Assembly (NCBI GenBank): GCA_963718745.1
Contig: OY970370.1
Coordinates: 1,116,001 to 1,180,000 of the forward strand
Reading direction: 5' to 3'
DNA: 64,000 bases
Source of the DNA: Fermentibacter sp963718745 [NCBI: Candidatus Fermentibacterota bacterium]
GTDB taxonomy: Bacteria; Fermentibacterota; Fermentibacteria; Fermentibacterales
Every line of letters starts with the position of its first letter. The first letter of the stretch is position 1. The position numbers and the translations under genes are program-made. The notes beneath the pieces are model-generated. The model saw nothing but the letters and a program-made list of their open reading frames with translations, did not search any database and was not told the DNA's origin. Shown here in pieces: positions 19,887-28,945 of the stretch.

Positions 19887-21059
19887 CTACTTCCGGGTGG
19901 ACGTCCCGTGCCACATCCAGCCCACGAACTCCTCGATCTCGGTTCTCTCGGCATCGGAGGAGGGGGTGAACCTGGCCAGGACCCAGTCCACCGCATCGGC
20001 CGGGGATCCGAAGTCCGCGAGACCCGATGCTAGAGAGGCCAGCAGGTCGGACAGCCCGCTCGTCCTCATCCCCGCCAGGAGATCCCTTCCCTCGACGGCG
20101 GTGCGGGCGAGCAGGTCCGCCCTGTTGAAGGCCTCGAGGTCCACCGTGCGCGAGATCTCGGCGAAGCGCTGCTTGAGCCTGCTCTCCGACACCCCGTACT
20201 CGGCGGCCAGTTCCTCCTGCGTGTAGTGAGGGCCGTTCATGGTGACCGCATACTCGAGCGCGGCCGCCCAGATCGCGGGTTTCCTGCCAGCGGGGCCGCT
20301 CCCGGATGCCGAGAGGAACGAGTCCCACAGGGCTGCGGCCTTGTCCGAGAGCTCCTTGCCGTATCCGTGGAGCTGCATGATCCCTGCCGCCATGGCGGGT
20401 ACCAGATCCCTCACGGACAGGGGAGGATCCTCGTGGACGATCGCCCGGCGCTTGGTTGACACCCTGAGCGCTTCTATCCTGAGCAGCGTGTGCTCGATCT
20501 TCGAATCGAACGGCGCGAGATCCCGCGCCTGGAGAAGCAGATGAAGGCTCTCCTCCAGATGTCCGTGCTTGGCCTCCAGGAGCGCCTGGTATGCGAGTGT
20601 CGCCGGGACACCGTTCTGCTCCCGCCTGGCAACCGAGAGCAGGATCCTCTCGGCCTCGGCGTCCCTGTCCAGAAGCAGGAGCGACAGACCGAGCTTCCTT
20701 CTTGCGTCGAGGTCCTCCGGGCAGGACTTGAGGTAGTCCTCCAGGCTCTCCCGGGCCTGTTCGAACCAGTCCAGCCTGAGGAACACGTCCGAGGCCATGA
20801 GCAGCGCGGCCGAACCGGGGATTCCGTGCCACTGGAAGCCGGACATCCTCGCTGCGGCCTCCCTCGCCCTGCCCTCGAGCAGGTCGAGCCTGGAGAGCGA
20901 GAGCAGCGCGAGGTCCTCGTCGGAGGTCGACCTGACTGCAGGGTCGGCGAGAAGCCTCTCCAGACCCTCCCTCTCCCCTGCGGGGTCCCCCCTGTCCCTC
21001 GCTCCCTCGATCTCCTTCCAGAGCCAGCGGATCTTCCCGATGGACGGCGTCTCTGTCAT
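19887..21059 (-). CDS. TPR protein with TFIIB/cyclin-like C-terminal domain
   Basis: 390 residues. The first 190 form TPR-like helix pairs (for example FEQARESLEDYLKSCPEDLD and AEAERILLSVARRE). Residues about 215-305 resemble the cyclin-fold repeat of TFIIB: GRKPAIWAAALEYA, then TQEELAAEYGVSESRLKQRF, matching the 'GRsP..iAAA.iY.A' and 'TQkEIAevagVse.tlr.Ry' pattern known from archaeal and eukaryotic TFIIB. The helix-turn-helix-like end suggests nucleic-acid binding. ATG 21059 has GAGG 6 bases upstream. It precedes PPDK and may be first in that minus unit. The function is unknown and the domain call rests on reading by eye. Confidence 0.6.
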   Translation of the reverse strand: MTETPSIGKIRWLWKEIEGARDRGDPAGEREGLERLLADPAVRSTSDEDLALLSLSRLDLLEGRAREAAARMSGFQWHGIPGSAALLMASDVFLRLDWFEQARESLEDYLKSCPEDLDARRKLGLSLLLLDRDAEAERILLSVARREQNGVPATLAYQALLEAKHGHLEESLHLLLQARDLAPFDSKIEHTLLRIEALRVSTKRRAIVHEDPPLSVRDLVPAMAAGIMQLHGYGKELSDKAAALWDSFLSASGSGPAGRKPAIWAAALEYAVTMNGPHYTQEELAAEYGVSESRLKQRFAEISRTVDLEAFNRADLLARTAVEGRDLLAGMRTSGLSDLLASLASGLADFGSPADAVDWVLARFTPSSDAERTEIEEFVGWMWHGTSTRK

Positions 21060-21110
21060 CCCGACCTCACTTCGCTCCGCCGTTCCTGTCTCCTGCCCGC
21101 CTTCTCGTCG

Positions 21111-21135
21111 ATCTCATCTCATCTCATCTCATCTC
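21111..21135. repeat. Five tandem ATCTC units (TGAGA on the minus strand)
   Basis: Five perfect copies of ATCTC run across the stop codon of the C25 protease gene (TGA at 21131-21129) into the spacer before the TPR-TFIIB-like gene. On the minus strand each TGAGA unit brings further stop codons. It is the only perfect microsatellite of this size noticed in the window. Confidence 0.8.
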
Positions 21136-24100
21136 ACGACTGCGAGGACACCCTGGAAACCGGCGTCGCTCTCGAAGGAGGAGGCGCCCACCGAGACGGC
21201 CGAGATCCGGAAGACGTAGGCACCCGTGGCGGGTTCGTCGCCGTCGGCGTCGAGCCCGTCCCACAGGATCTGGTTGTACCCCTGCTGGCACTGGGATTCC
21301 AGCCTGCGGATGCACCGGCCCGAAACCGTGTGGATCGAAACCGTGACGGATGCGTCCTCGGAGAGCCTGAAGCTGAAGCAGCGCAGGCCGCTCCCGGGGT
21401 TGGGATAGACCAGGGCCTCGGATATCGCGATGCTGCCCGGGGCTCTGACCGAAACCTGCAGCGTGTCCCTGGAGCTGTTCCCGGCTCCGTCGAAGCTCCA
21501 CAGGATAAGGCTGTGCTCTCCTACGGGAAGCGTTCCCGTCTCGCAGCGGAGCAGCCCCTGCGTGCTGCTGCCCAGGTCGTACGAGAACGAATCGCTGACG
21601 TCACGGCCCTCGTCGTCCACGAACAGGGTGAGCTGTCTTCCGGACCCTCCCAGGAAGCAGATGCCCGAGGGATCGGAGAGCGAGGCCTCCAGGACCGGCT
21701 CGCCCGAGACCTCTGGGTGCTCCACCCCCTCCTGGCCTTCGATCCACATCTGTACCTCCGGACCTTCGTAGTCGCCGCCGGGGGGAGTCCCGGGGACCAC
21801 GGGCACCGGATCCTCACCTCCCGCGTCGATATCGGCCGGGGCGGGGACCGCACCGCCGATCCGTCCGAAGACCCCGGTGACGGACTGGACCGGGAGCAGG
21901 CAATCGAGCGCGAAGGAGCCGGCGGAGACGGCCGCGCTGCCGCGGAAGGCCACGCCGCCATACTTCAGGTAGTCGATCTCGGAGCCGAGCCGGCAGATGT
22001 AGGTGACCTCGCTCGACGACTCGCGCACGGTCACGAGGGCCACTCCGGACTCCTGTCCGGCTGTGCCGGTGACATGGTTGGACTCACCCGTCCGGAGGGT
22101 GTCGTCAGCGGTCGCCAGGGCGACCTCCCCCGACGGGGAGGGCAGCACCGTCTCGAGGTCCCCGAAAAGGCAGTAGTACTCGTTGTTGCCGAAGTAGGAA
22201 CCGCAGATGAGCTTGGACTGCCAGAGCGCCTCGCTCACGGTGAGCCCGGGATGGGTGAGGAGCGAGTCGAGAACGGACCTGGCCAGCTGATAGTTGGGAG
22301 TGGGTCCGGTGCCCCTCGTGGCTGCGATGGACGCGAGGGAGCCCCCGGCGGGATGCAGGATCAGCTTCTCCCCGATGGCATCCTCTCCGGTCCCGTCGAA
22401 ATGCCCCACGTCGCACGATGCCCAGAAGGAGACCGGGAGCCTGCCGCCGTTCTCGAGCAGGGCGACGTCCGCGGAGTACATGATCCCCTCGTGCGTGAGC
22501 TGGCCGGCCGAACCGTGTCCGAAGAAGATCGCGGCCGCGAAGCCCTCAGAGAATGTCTCCAGGAAGGCCTCCCTCGCCTCGGGCTTCTTCGGATGGGTTC
22601 CCGAGGGCGGCCACGGGTACTCGATCAGGTAGAACTTGGTCCTCTCGAGGCTGCGTGGTGCCATCTCCTCGGCGAGGAACTCCGAATCCCGCACGTGGAA
22701 GGTCTCATCGTAGGTGGTGTCGTTGCCCCATTCGTCGTCCGCTATGAAGAGCATCCTGTTGGTCCATGCGCCCCGGTTCACACCGGAGGCCTGGGCGATG
22801 AGCTTCGCCGTGCATGTGAGGAGCTCGGAGGCGGACTGTACCGGAAGCCTGGCTATCGGCAGCTCGGGCAGGTCGGCGTCTTCGTGCACCATCACGTAGA
22901 TATCGTCGGAAAGCGGGTTGGTGTATGAGAGCCTGGACCAGGGGAAGATCATCTCGGGAGCGGAGGTGGTGCGTCCCGTCGCATCGTAGTGGCCGTCGCC
23001 GACCAGGAGCACGCCTCCAGGAGGCGACTCCCAGGAGTCCATCGCCCACCTGACCGCCGACCTGATCGCACCGGGGTCGGCGACCCCCTGGCCGAATTCG
23101 TCGAAGATCTCGCGGGTCGTCGCCACCGCACACGAAATCCCCTGCGACTCGTAGAGCGCGAGCAATCCCCAGAGCTCGTTCGACAGGACCTCGGGCACGA
23201 CTATCAGACGGTCGGCTCCGGAAACGGTTCCCACGAGCCTGCCCGGAGAAGCCGGGGCGATCGAGTCTGGGCTCAGCCAGCCGTCCGCGCTCACGGCGAG
23301 GAGGTGGGTGCCGGTTGCGACATCCACCGAGAACAGACTCGTCGAAGACGATATCTCGTACCCGGTCAGGGCGACCGGGGCGAGGAAGTCGTCGACCAGA
23401 TAGAGCGACGAGCCCGAATCGAAGGGTCCCAGCGCGAAGCCGAACCTCCCCTGCCTCTCCACTCCGGGAAGGAGAACGAGGTCGGCGGCCGCGGACCCGG
23501 CTACGGGAGCCCTGATCTGGATCCTGTCCACGAAGAAGTCCTCCGAGCTGGAGGAAGCGCTCTCTATCCTCACTTCTCCGGACGAAGGGATGGAGACGCC
23601 GGGGATGGTCAACGTCCATGTCCCGCTCGAGACCCAGCTGCCCGTGTACACGAGATCGTCGCCGAGGAAGACCGAATACTGCTTCGATCCCGAGGATTCG
23701 CCGCAGAGGCGGACGAGGATCGTCCCGGTCCCGGACGGGGTGTAGCCCAGGGAGTACCCTTCGCTGAAGGAGCCGCCCGGCGACAGTGCCGCCCACGCCC
23801 AGCCGTTTACGAACTCTGCTCCCGGCGCCCAGAGGAGGTCCTCCTCCATGAGGTGGTCGTGCATCACGGGCCCGAACTGGGGAGAGGCGTCGGGAGCGGC
23901 ATGGAGCGTTCCCATCCTGGCCCCGGGCTCGTCCCCCCAGGTGAGCCAGTAGGTGTTCGAGTCGTCCCACCTGTGCGCAGAAAGCGATGGGGCGCCGGAC
24001 TGGGGGATCCACCGGACGAGGCCGCGGGCGATGAACCTGATCCTGTCGGACTGGTCGAATACCCCGTCCCCTCCGTCGATCACTTCGATCCCGACCGGCT

Positions 24101-24881
24101 CGAGATTGTGTTCATCCTCGGGTTCGAATCCGAACATCTCAGCCGGACCGGTGAACATCCCCAGGGTCGCGGAGGGCGCTCCCTCGACGTCGCAGCCGGC
24201 CGAGACCAGCTCCGCGCAGGAGATCTCGTACCCCCCGGAGACCGATATGGTCAGCCTGGCCCAGGGGCGGCCCCAGAACGGGCTCTCGGCCCTCGATCCC
24301 TCGAGCCTGTAGAACGGCACGTCGAAGGGGCAGACGAGCGAGGCGAGACGCGAGGGCCTCGAGGTGGAGCCGGCGCGTACGGCGTCCCATGAGAGGTCGA
24401 TCCTCACCGTCGAGGCGAACGAGCCGCCCTGCTCCCCCAGCCACGGATAGATGTCGACCGCGGCGAAGCTGTAGCCCGCAAGGGGGATGACCCCGGCGAG
24501 GACGACGTTCCGGTCGGGCCCGTCGAGAGGAGGAGCCGCGACCTCGATCGTCGACAGCCCGGTCCCCTCCAGGGCGGGGGCACGTTCGGCGCCGCCGGCC
24601 AGAGCGGAGGACACCGATCTGTCGATGATCGTGTATTCGAGCATCGGTTCCGCGCCGGGCGGCACGGGGATGTACAACCTCCGAACCGGCAGGACGGGCT
24701 TCCCGGGCTCCCACAGGAGCCCCATACCCTCGAATGCGGCGAGCGGCTCTTCGCTCGGTCCCGCCGCGGCCTGCGGTCCGGTGCTGAAGACCAGGCTGCA
24801 GCCGCCGGGACCGGAGGACAGGAGATCGACGGAGCCGGAGGCGGCAGCCGCCAGGGAAACGATGCATAACAATGCTTTCAT
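21129..24881 (-). CDS. Secreted gingipain-type (C25) cysteine protease with C-terminal sorting-like domain
   Basis: A 1250-residue protein with an N-terminal signal peptide (MKALLCIVSLAAAASG). A long propeptide/beta-rich region follows. The C25 catalytic dyad is His789 in IFFGHGSAG and Cys823 in FWASCDVGHFDG. A beta-sandwich region follows. The end is a FlgD-like/type IX-sorting-like domain: VYPNPGSGLRCFSF, then ILWDGLDADGD, PATGAYVFRI and a basic VVR terminus. C25 enzymes include secreted gingipains and the PorU surface sortase of the type IX system; the size and architecture fit either. It is a paralogue of the next gene upstream, 184 bases away. Confidence 0.88.
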   Translation of the reverse strand: MKALLCIVSLAAAASGSVDLLSSGPGGCSLVFSTGPQAAAGPSEEPLAAFEGMGLLWEPGKPVLPVRRLYIPVPPGAEPMLEYTIIDRSVSSALAGGAERAPALEGTGLSTIEVAAPPLDGPDRNVVLAGVIPLAGYSFAAVDIYPWLGEQGGSFASTVRIDLSWDAVRAGSTSRPSRLASLVCPFDVPFYRLEGSRAESPFWGRPWARLTISVSGGYEISCAELVSAGCDVEGAPSATLGMFTGPAEMFGFEPEDEHNLEPVGIEVIDGGDGVFDQSDRIRFIARGLVRWIPQSGAPSLSAHRWDDSNTYWLTWGDEPGARMGTLHAAPDASPQFGPVMHDHLMEEDLLWAPGAEFVNGWAWAALSPGGSFSEGYSLGYTPSGTGTILVRLCGESSGSKQYSVFLGDDLVYTGSWVSSGTWTLTIPGVSIPSSGEVRIESASSSSEDFFVDRIQIRAPVAGSAAADLVLLPGVERQGRFGFALGPFDSGSSLYLVDDFLAPVALTGYEISSSTSLFSVDVATGTHLLAVSADGWLSPDSIAPASPGRLVGTVSGADRLIVVPEVLSNELWGLLALYESQGISCAVATTREIFDEFGQGVADPGAIRSAVRWAMDSWESPPGGVLLVGDGHYDATGRTTSAPEMIFPWSRLSYTNPLSDDIYVMVHEDADLPELPIARLPVQSASELLTCTAKLIAQASGVNRGAWTNRMLFIADDEWGNDTTYDETFHVRDSEFLAEEMAPRSLERTKFYLIEYPWPPSGTHPKKPEAREAFLETFSEGFAAAIFFGHGSAGQLTHEGIMYSADVALLENGGRLPVSFWASCDVGHFDGTGEDAIGEKLILHPAGGSLASIAATRGTGPTPNYQLARSVLDSLLTHPGLTVSEALWQSKLICGSYFGNNEYYCLFGDLETVLPSPSGEVALATADDTLRTGESNHVTGTAGQESGVALVTVRESSSEVTYICRLGSEIDYLKYGGVAFRGSAAVSAGSFALDCLLPVQSVTGVFGRIGGAVPAPADIDAGGEDPVPVVPGTPPGGDYEGPEVQMWIEGQEGVEHPEVSGEPVLEASLSDPSGICFLGGSGRQLTLFVDDEGRDVSDSFSYDLGSSTQGLLRCETGTLPVGEHSLILWSFDGAGNSSRDTLQVSVRAPGSIAISEALVYPNPGSGLRCFSFRLSEDASVTVSIHTVSGRCIRRLESQCQQGYNQILWDGLDADGDEPATGAYVFRISAVSVGASSFESDAGFQGVLAVVR

Positions 24882-25065
24882 GCCGATGACTCCAGCAGCG
24901 CGGGAAGGCCGGCTGCAGCTCCGATCCGGAGGCTTGTCACGCCCGGCTCGCCAGATGATTCGGTCCTTCCAGTGTCGATCCCGATAATGGAGCCGCCCCG
25001 GTCCGCTTCCACTTTCCGCCGGGCGGCCGCGGGGATCGGGAGACCTCGGTCAGATGCGAAGCTCA

Positions 25066-28000
25066 TCAGTCCCTTACCACCCCGATGACGCCCTGCATGG
25101 TCTCCGAACCGGAGCCTCCCTCGAACCGCAGGAGGTAGAGGTAGGCTCCGCTCGCGGGGAGGTCGCCGTCCGCATCGAGCCCGTCCCAGAGGATCTGGCA
25201 GTAGCCAGCCTCGAGCTCGCGCGAGGTCCGCCAGATCCGCCTTCCGGCGACCGTGTGGATCGAGACTTCCGCCGTGCCGGGCGCCGCCGTCCGGAAGCTG
25301 AAGCACATGGGTCCGGATCCCGGATTGGGGTAGACGACGAACTCGTCCAGCAGGTCGTCAGGAGCATCGACCACCGAGAAGTCGAGCGTGTCCCGGGAGG
25401 CGTTGCCCATGCCGTCCCAGGCTACCATTATGACACGGTGGGTCCCCTCGACCAGGCTGGGGAGCCGGTACTCCAGGCCGCCGTCGGTCGAGCTGCCCGG
25501 TTCGTAGGCGAAGTACTGGCTAAGGTCGAAGGCCTGTGAGTCCAGATTGATGAGGATCGCCCTGCCTGCGGCACCTCCGAAGGCGCAGATCCCGCTGGGA
25601 TCGGACAGCTGGGCGAGAAGAACGGGTTCCGGACCCGAAACGGGCTGTGCCCCCCTGCAACCCGCCAGGCTGAGCTCGATCAGCGGACCCAGCGAATCCT
25701 GTGCATGCCCGCCCGAATCGACGACCGCTATCCACTCGCGCCAGTCGGAGGTCTGGCCGCGACTCTCCTGGCACAGCGCCGAAGCCCTCCCGAACGCACC
25801 GGTATCCGACTGCAGGGGCATGAAGAACTCGGTGTCCAGGATACCCCCCGAGGTTGGGAACGAACCGGAGAACGCCGTCGAACCGAATTTCAGATATCGC
25901 AGGAGGTGCCCGCTGAGACAGGTATAGTCGACTACCGCGCCGCTCTCCACGACCCTGACCCTTGCAGTACCGTCGACCGGGAAGGGTGCCAGAAGGGAGT
26001 TCAGCCTGCCCCGGCGGAGGGTGCCTCCCTCGATTTCGACCAGGCTCCCCTGATCGGGTCTGCACAGTTCGAGGGTGCCATCCCCGAACAGGATGTACTG
26101 GAACGTGTTGTTGGCGGGGTTGAGCATCTTGGCCGCCCAGAGGGCGTGGCTCGTCCTCACCGTGGAGGTGTCGAGGAGGATCGAGGCCATGTCGCTGAAG
26201 AGGTTCTCGTTCGCGCCCGTGGGGGTGCCCCGCGTCGCGGCTATGGTCATGACCGCGCCTGCACCCGGCCTCAGCACGAACTCCTCGGCCATGCAGTCGG
26301 TCGATATGAGGTCGAAATGTCCGACGTCGCAGCTGGCGAAGGTCATCAGGGGCTGGCGGGGGCCGTTGTCTATCCTGGCGATGTCGCTCGTGATGAGGAG
26401 CTTCTCGTGGCAGATCTGGTCATGGGACCCGTGGCCGAAGAAGAACACGGCCAGCCAGCCCCTTGCAAGCTCCTCCACGTAGTCCTCCCTCGCTTCGGGT
26501 TTGAACGGATGGGTTCCGGTCCCGGGCCAGGGGTACTCGACGAGGTAGAACTTGCTCCTCTCGAAGGAGGGGCTGATGACCGTGTCGGACAGCAGCTCGC
26601 ACGAGCGGGTGTGAGCCCGTTCGCTCTGGATCATACCCTGGCCCCATTCGTCGTCCGCGGTCAGGAGCACCCTGTTGCACCACTCACCCGCGGCGGTGCG
26701 GGAGCGGTAGGCGGCCGTCTTCGAGAGGTAGACGGAGACGTCCTGGGGGGAGTCGGCCGGGATCCTCGAGAGAGGGACCTCCGGGAGGTACTGCTCCGCG
26801 GTCGTCATCGCGAAGCAGTCGTCCAGGTTCAGGCCCGAGGAATAGCCGTTGGTCAGCAGGATCCAGGCCGGGAAGAGAACCGGTTCGGGAGTGTTCCTGT
26901 TGAGCGGATCGTAGTGACCGTCTCCGACGAAGACGAGATCGGAGGGCACAGGGTCCCACGAGTCGAGCGTCCAGGCTACGAAGGAGCGTATCGCGCCGGG
27001 ATCGGAGACGCCCTGGCCGAACTCGTCGTACACTTCGCTGAGCGCCACCAGCGCGACGCTCCGGCCTTCGGCCTCCATCTGCACCGCGAGTGGCGCGGAG
27101 GCCTCCAGGAGTTCGTCGGCGGCTATGATCACGGCATCTGCGCCCGAGAGGGTGCCGACGATGCGGCCGGGAGAGGCTTCGGAGATCGACGAAGGGGTTC
27201 TCAGATCGGCTCCCCTCACGGCAAGGAGCCTGGAACCGGGCCGCGCGTACAGGGAGAACCCGGTCAGCCCTCCGACGTCGGTCACCCCGGTGAGGATGCG
27301 CACGTCGAGATGGTTCGAGCAGTCGAACAGCATCGCCGGTCCGGAGCCTTCGATCTGGAGTCCGAAGTTGTACCTGCCGGCTGGGGCTCCGGTGGGCAGA
27401 AGGTCGGCTCCGCCCGCGTCCTGCCGGCTGCGCGGATAGGAGACCGAGAGGTTGTCGAAGTAGACATCGTAACTGGAGTAGATGCCGCTGACCGTCTCGA
27501 TCCTGAACGTATTGGTCCCCTGGATGATCGGAACGTCCTCCAGCCTGAACACCCGGGATATCCCCGCGGACCATGTCGTGTCGGCGAGCATCTCACCGCC
27601 CAGATAGAACCTGTGATGGAACGTCCCCAGCCCTTCAGGCACGAGCGAGAACTCCAGGTCCGCCCTGCCCGATACCTGCTCTGCGAGGAACGCGAAGTAG
27701 GACGAGAAGCTGGAGCTGAGTTTCGTCCAGACCCAGCCCGTGTCGAACTCCTTGTCGGGGAACCAGATGGCTTCCTGTTCGATGAAGAGGATGCTGGTCA
27801 GGTCGCCCGGCCATGCCGGCGAACCGTCGGGAGCGGCGGGCACGGAAGCCATCCGCCTGCCCGGCTCGCCTCCCCATGTGAGCCAGTAGACGTTCCTCAG
27901 GTCGTATCTGTGGAAGAGCCTGATCGTTTCGAGTACGGCGGACTGGGTGGGCTCGAAGCGCGACAGTGACCTGCCGATGAAGAGGATGCTGTCCGCAGGG

Positions 28001-28857
28001 TCGAAGGTTCCATCCCCTCCGTCCAGGACCAGTATCGCGGCCTCTTCGAGGGAATGCGTTTCGTCATGTACGTCGGGATCGAACTGGGTTCCGGGCCCTG
28101 TGAACAGCCTGACCGAGGACGAGGGGGCGCCTGTGATCCCGATCCCGGCTGAATCGAGAGCCGATCCCGTCATGACATAGCACCCCGGCTGCAGGATCTC
28201 GATCCTCGCCCAGGGCATTCCCCAGAAGGGGCTGTCGGACCGTTCACCGCGCGGAGGCCACCAAAGGACACCCCCGGGGCAGATCAGGTCGAGCGGAGAG
28301 CGGGAGAGGACCTCCGCCCCCGGGACGGCGTCCCACGAGAGCCTGAGGGTCGCTCCGGAGGCATAGCCCGAGTAGTCCCCGCCGTCGAAGGGATAGAAGG
28401 TCACCATGGCGAGATCGACGCCCAGCGCCCGGACCACCTCCACCTCGAAGACTGCCGGAGGGGGAGCGGAGGGCGATTCGGGGTAGACCTCGATGGTGGA
28501 CAGGCCCGAACCCTCGAGGAAGGGAGTCACTGCCGGCCTGCTCCGGGGCGGGACGGTGGCGGTACGCCTTCCGGTGACCGAATACTCGATGGCGGGAACG
28601 GTCCCCCCGGGAAGGGGTACGTAGAAGACGAGGGCCGGCCTCAGGAGGTCTCCCTCGATCATGGACATGGAAAAGCCCCGTATCTCCGGGTAGCAGACCT
28701 CTCCGTCGACGGTGAACGAGGGCTCTGGAACTGCGAATTCGACCGAGAAGCCGTCCCGTCCCGAGACCATGTGCAGCATCGTCCCGGTCTGCATGTTCTG
28801 TACGGAGGCGATGACGGCGAGCAGCAGTGCAGTCAAACGGACTCCCCTCGAAACCAT
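25066..28857 (-). CDS. Second gingipain-type (C25) cysteine protease with C-terminal sorting-like domain
   Basis: A 1263-residue paralogue of the preceding protein with the same order of parts: hydrophobic N-terminus (LTALLLAVIASVQN), propeptide-like region, catalytic His809 (FFFGHGSHD) and Cys843 (FASCDVGHFD), and a FlgD-like end (VYPNPGSGPMCFSF, ILWDGLDADGD, ASGAYLYLLR). Both share the unusual stretch RSKFYLVEYPWPGTGTHP or its close variant before the catalytic His. I start it at ATG 28857, with GGGAG about 10 bases upstream; a longer open frame to 29175 is antisense to the permease gene. The 184-base gap to the downstream protease holds no other gene I can support. Confidence 0.88.
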   Translation of the reverse strand: MVSRGVRLTALLLAVIASVQNMQTGTMLHMVSGRDGFSVEFAVPEPSFTVDGEVCYPEIRGFSMSMIEGDLLRPALVFYVPLPGGTVPAIEYSVTGRRTATVPPRSRPAVTPFLEGSGLSTIEVYPESPSAPPPAVFEVEVVRALGVDLAMVTFYPFDGGDYSGYASGATLRLSWDAVPGAEVLSRSPLDLICPGGVLWWPPRGERSDSPFWGMPWARIEILQPGCYVMTGSALDSAGIGITGAPSSSVRLFTGPGTQFDPDVHDETHSLEEAAILVLDGGDGTFDPADSILFIGRSLSRFEPTQSAVLETIRLFHRYDLRNVYWLTWGGEPGRRMASVPAAPDGSPAWPGDLTSILFIEQEAIWFPDKEFDTGWVWTKLSSSFSSYFAFLAEQVSGRADLEFSLVPEGLGTFHHRFYLGGEMLADTTWSAGISRVFRLEDVPIIQGTNTFRIETVSGIYSSYDVYFDNLSVSYPRSRQDAGGADLLPTGAPAGRYNFGLQIEGSGPAMLFDCSNHLDVRILTGVTDVGGLTGFSLYARPGSRLLAVRGADLRTPSSISEASPGRIVGTLSGADAVIIAADELLEASAPLAVQMEAEGRSVALVALSEVYDEFGQGVSDPGAIRSFVAWTLDSWDPVPSDLVFVGDGHYDPLNRNTPEPVLFPAWILLTNGYSSGLNLDDCFAMTTAEQYLPEVPLSRIPADSPQDVSVYLSKTAAYRSRTAAGEWCNRVLLTADDEWGQGMIQSERAHTRSCELLSDTVISPSFERSKFYLVEYPWPGTGTHPFKPEAREDYVEELARGWLAVFFFGHGSHDQICHEKLLITSDIARIDNGPRQPLMTFASCDVGHFDLISTDCMAEEFVLRPGAGAVMTIAATRGTPTGANENLFSDMASILLDTSTVRTSHALWAAKMLNPANNTFQYILFGDGTLELCRPDQGSLVEIEGGTLRRGRLNSLLAPFPVDGTARVRVVESGAVVDYTCLSGHLLRYLKFGSTAFSGSFPTSGGILDTEFFMPLQSDTGAFGRASALCQESRGQTSDWREWIAVVDSGGHAQDSLGPLIELSLAGCRGAQPVSGPEPVLLAQLSDPSGICAFGGAAGRAILINLDSQAFDLSQYFAYEPGSSTDGGLEYRLPSLVEGTHRVIMVAWDGMGNASRDTLDFSVVDAPDDLLDEFVVYPNPGSGPMCFSFRTAAPGTAEVSIHTVAGRRIWRTSRELEAGYCQILWDGLDADGDLPASGAYLYLLRFEGGSGSETMQGVIGVVRD

Positions 28858-28945
28858 GATACTATCGCTCCCGGCGCACGGAGGGCAAGACCCTCGGACA
28901 CGCGCGCCCCGGTCTCGACATATTACCTTACTCTGGGAGGACTGG

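Noticed and set aside
24878-25306. 142-residue minus ORF between the two C25 protease genes
   Set aside because: It mostly overlaps the end of the second protease in another frame, and its residues show no structured pattern.
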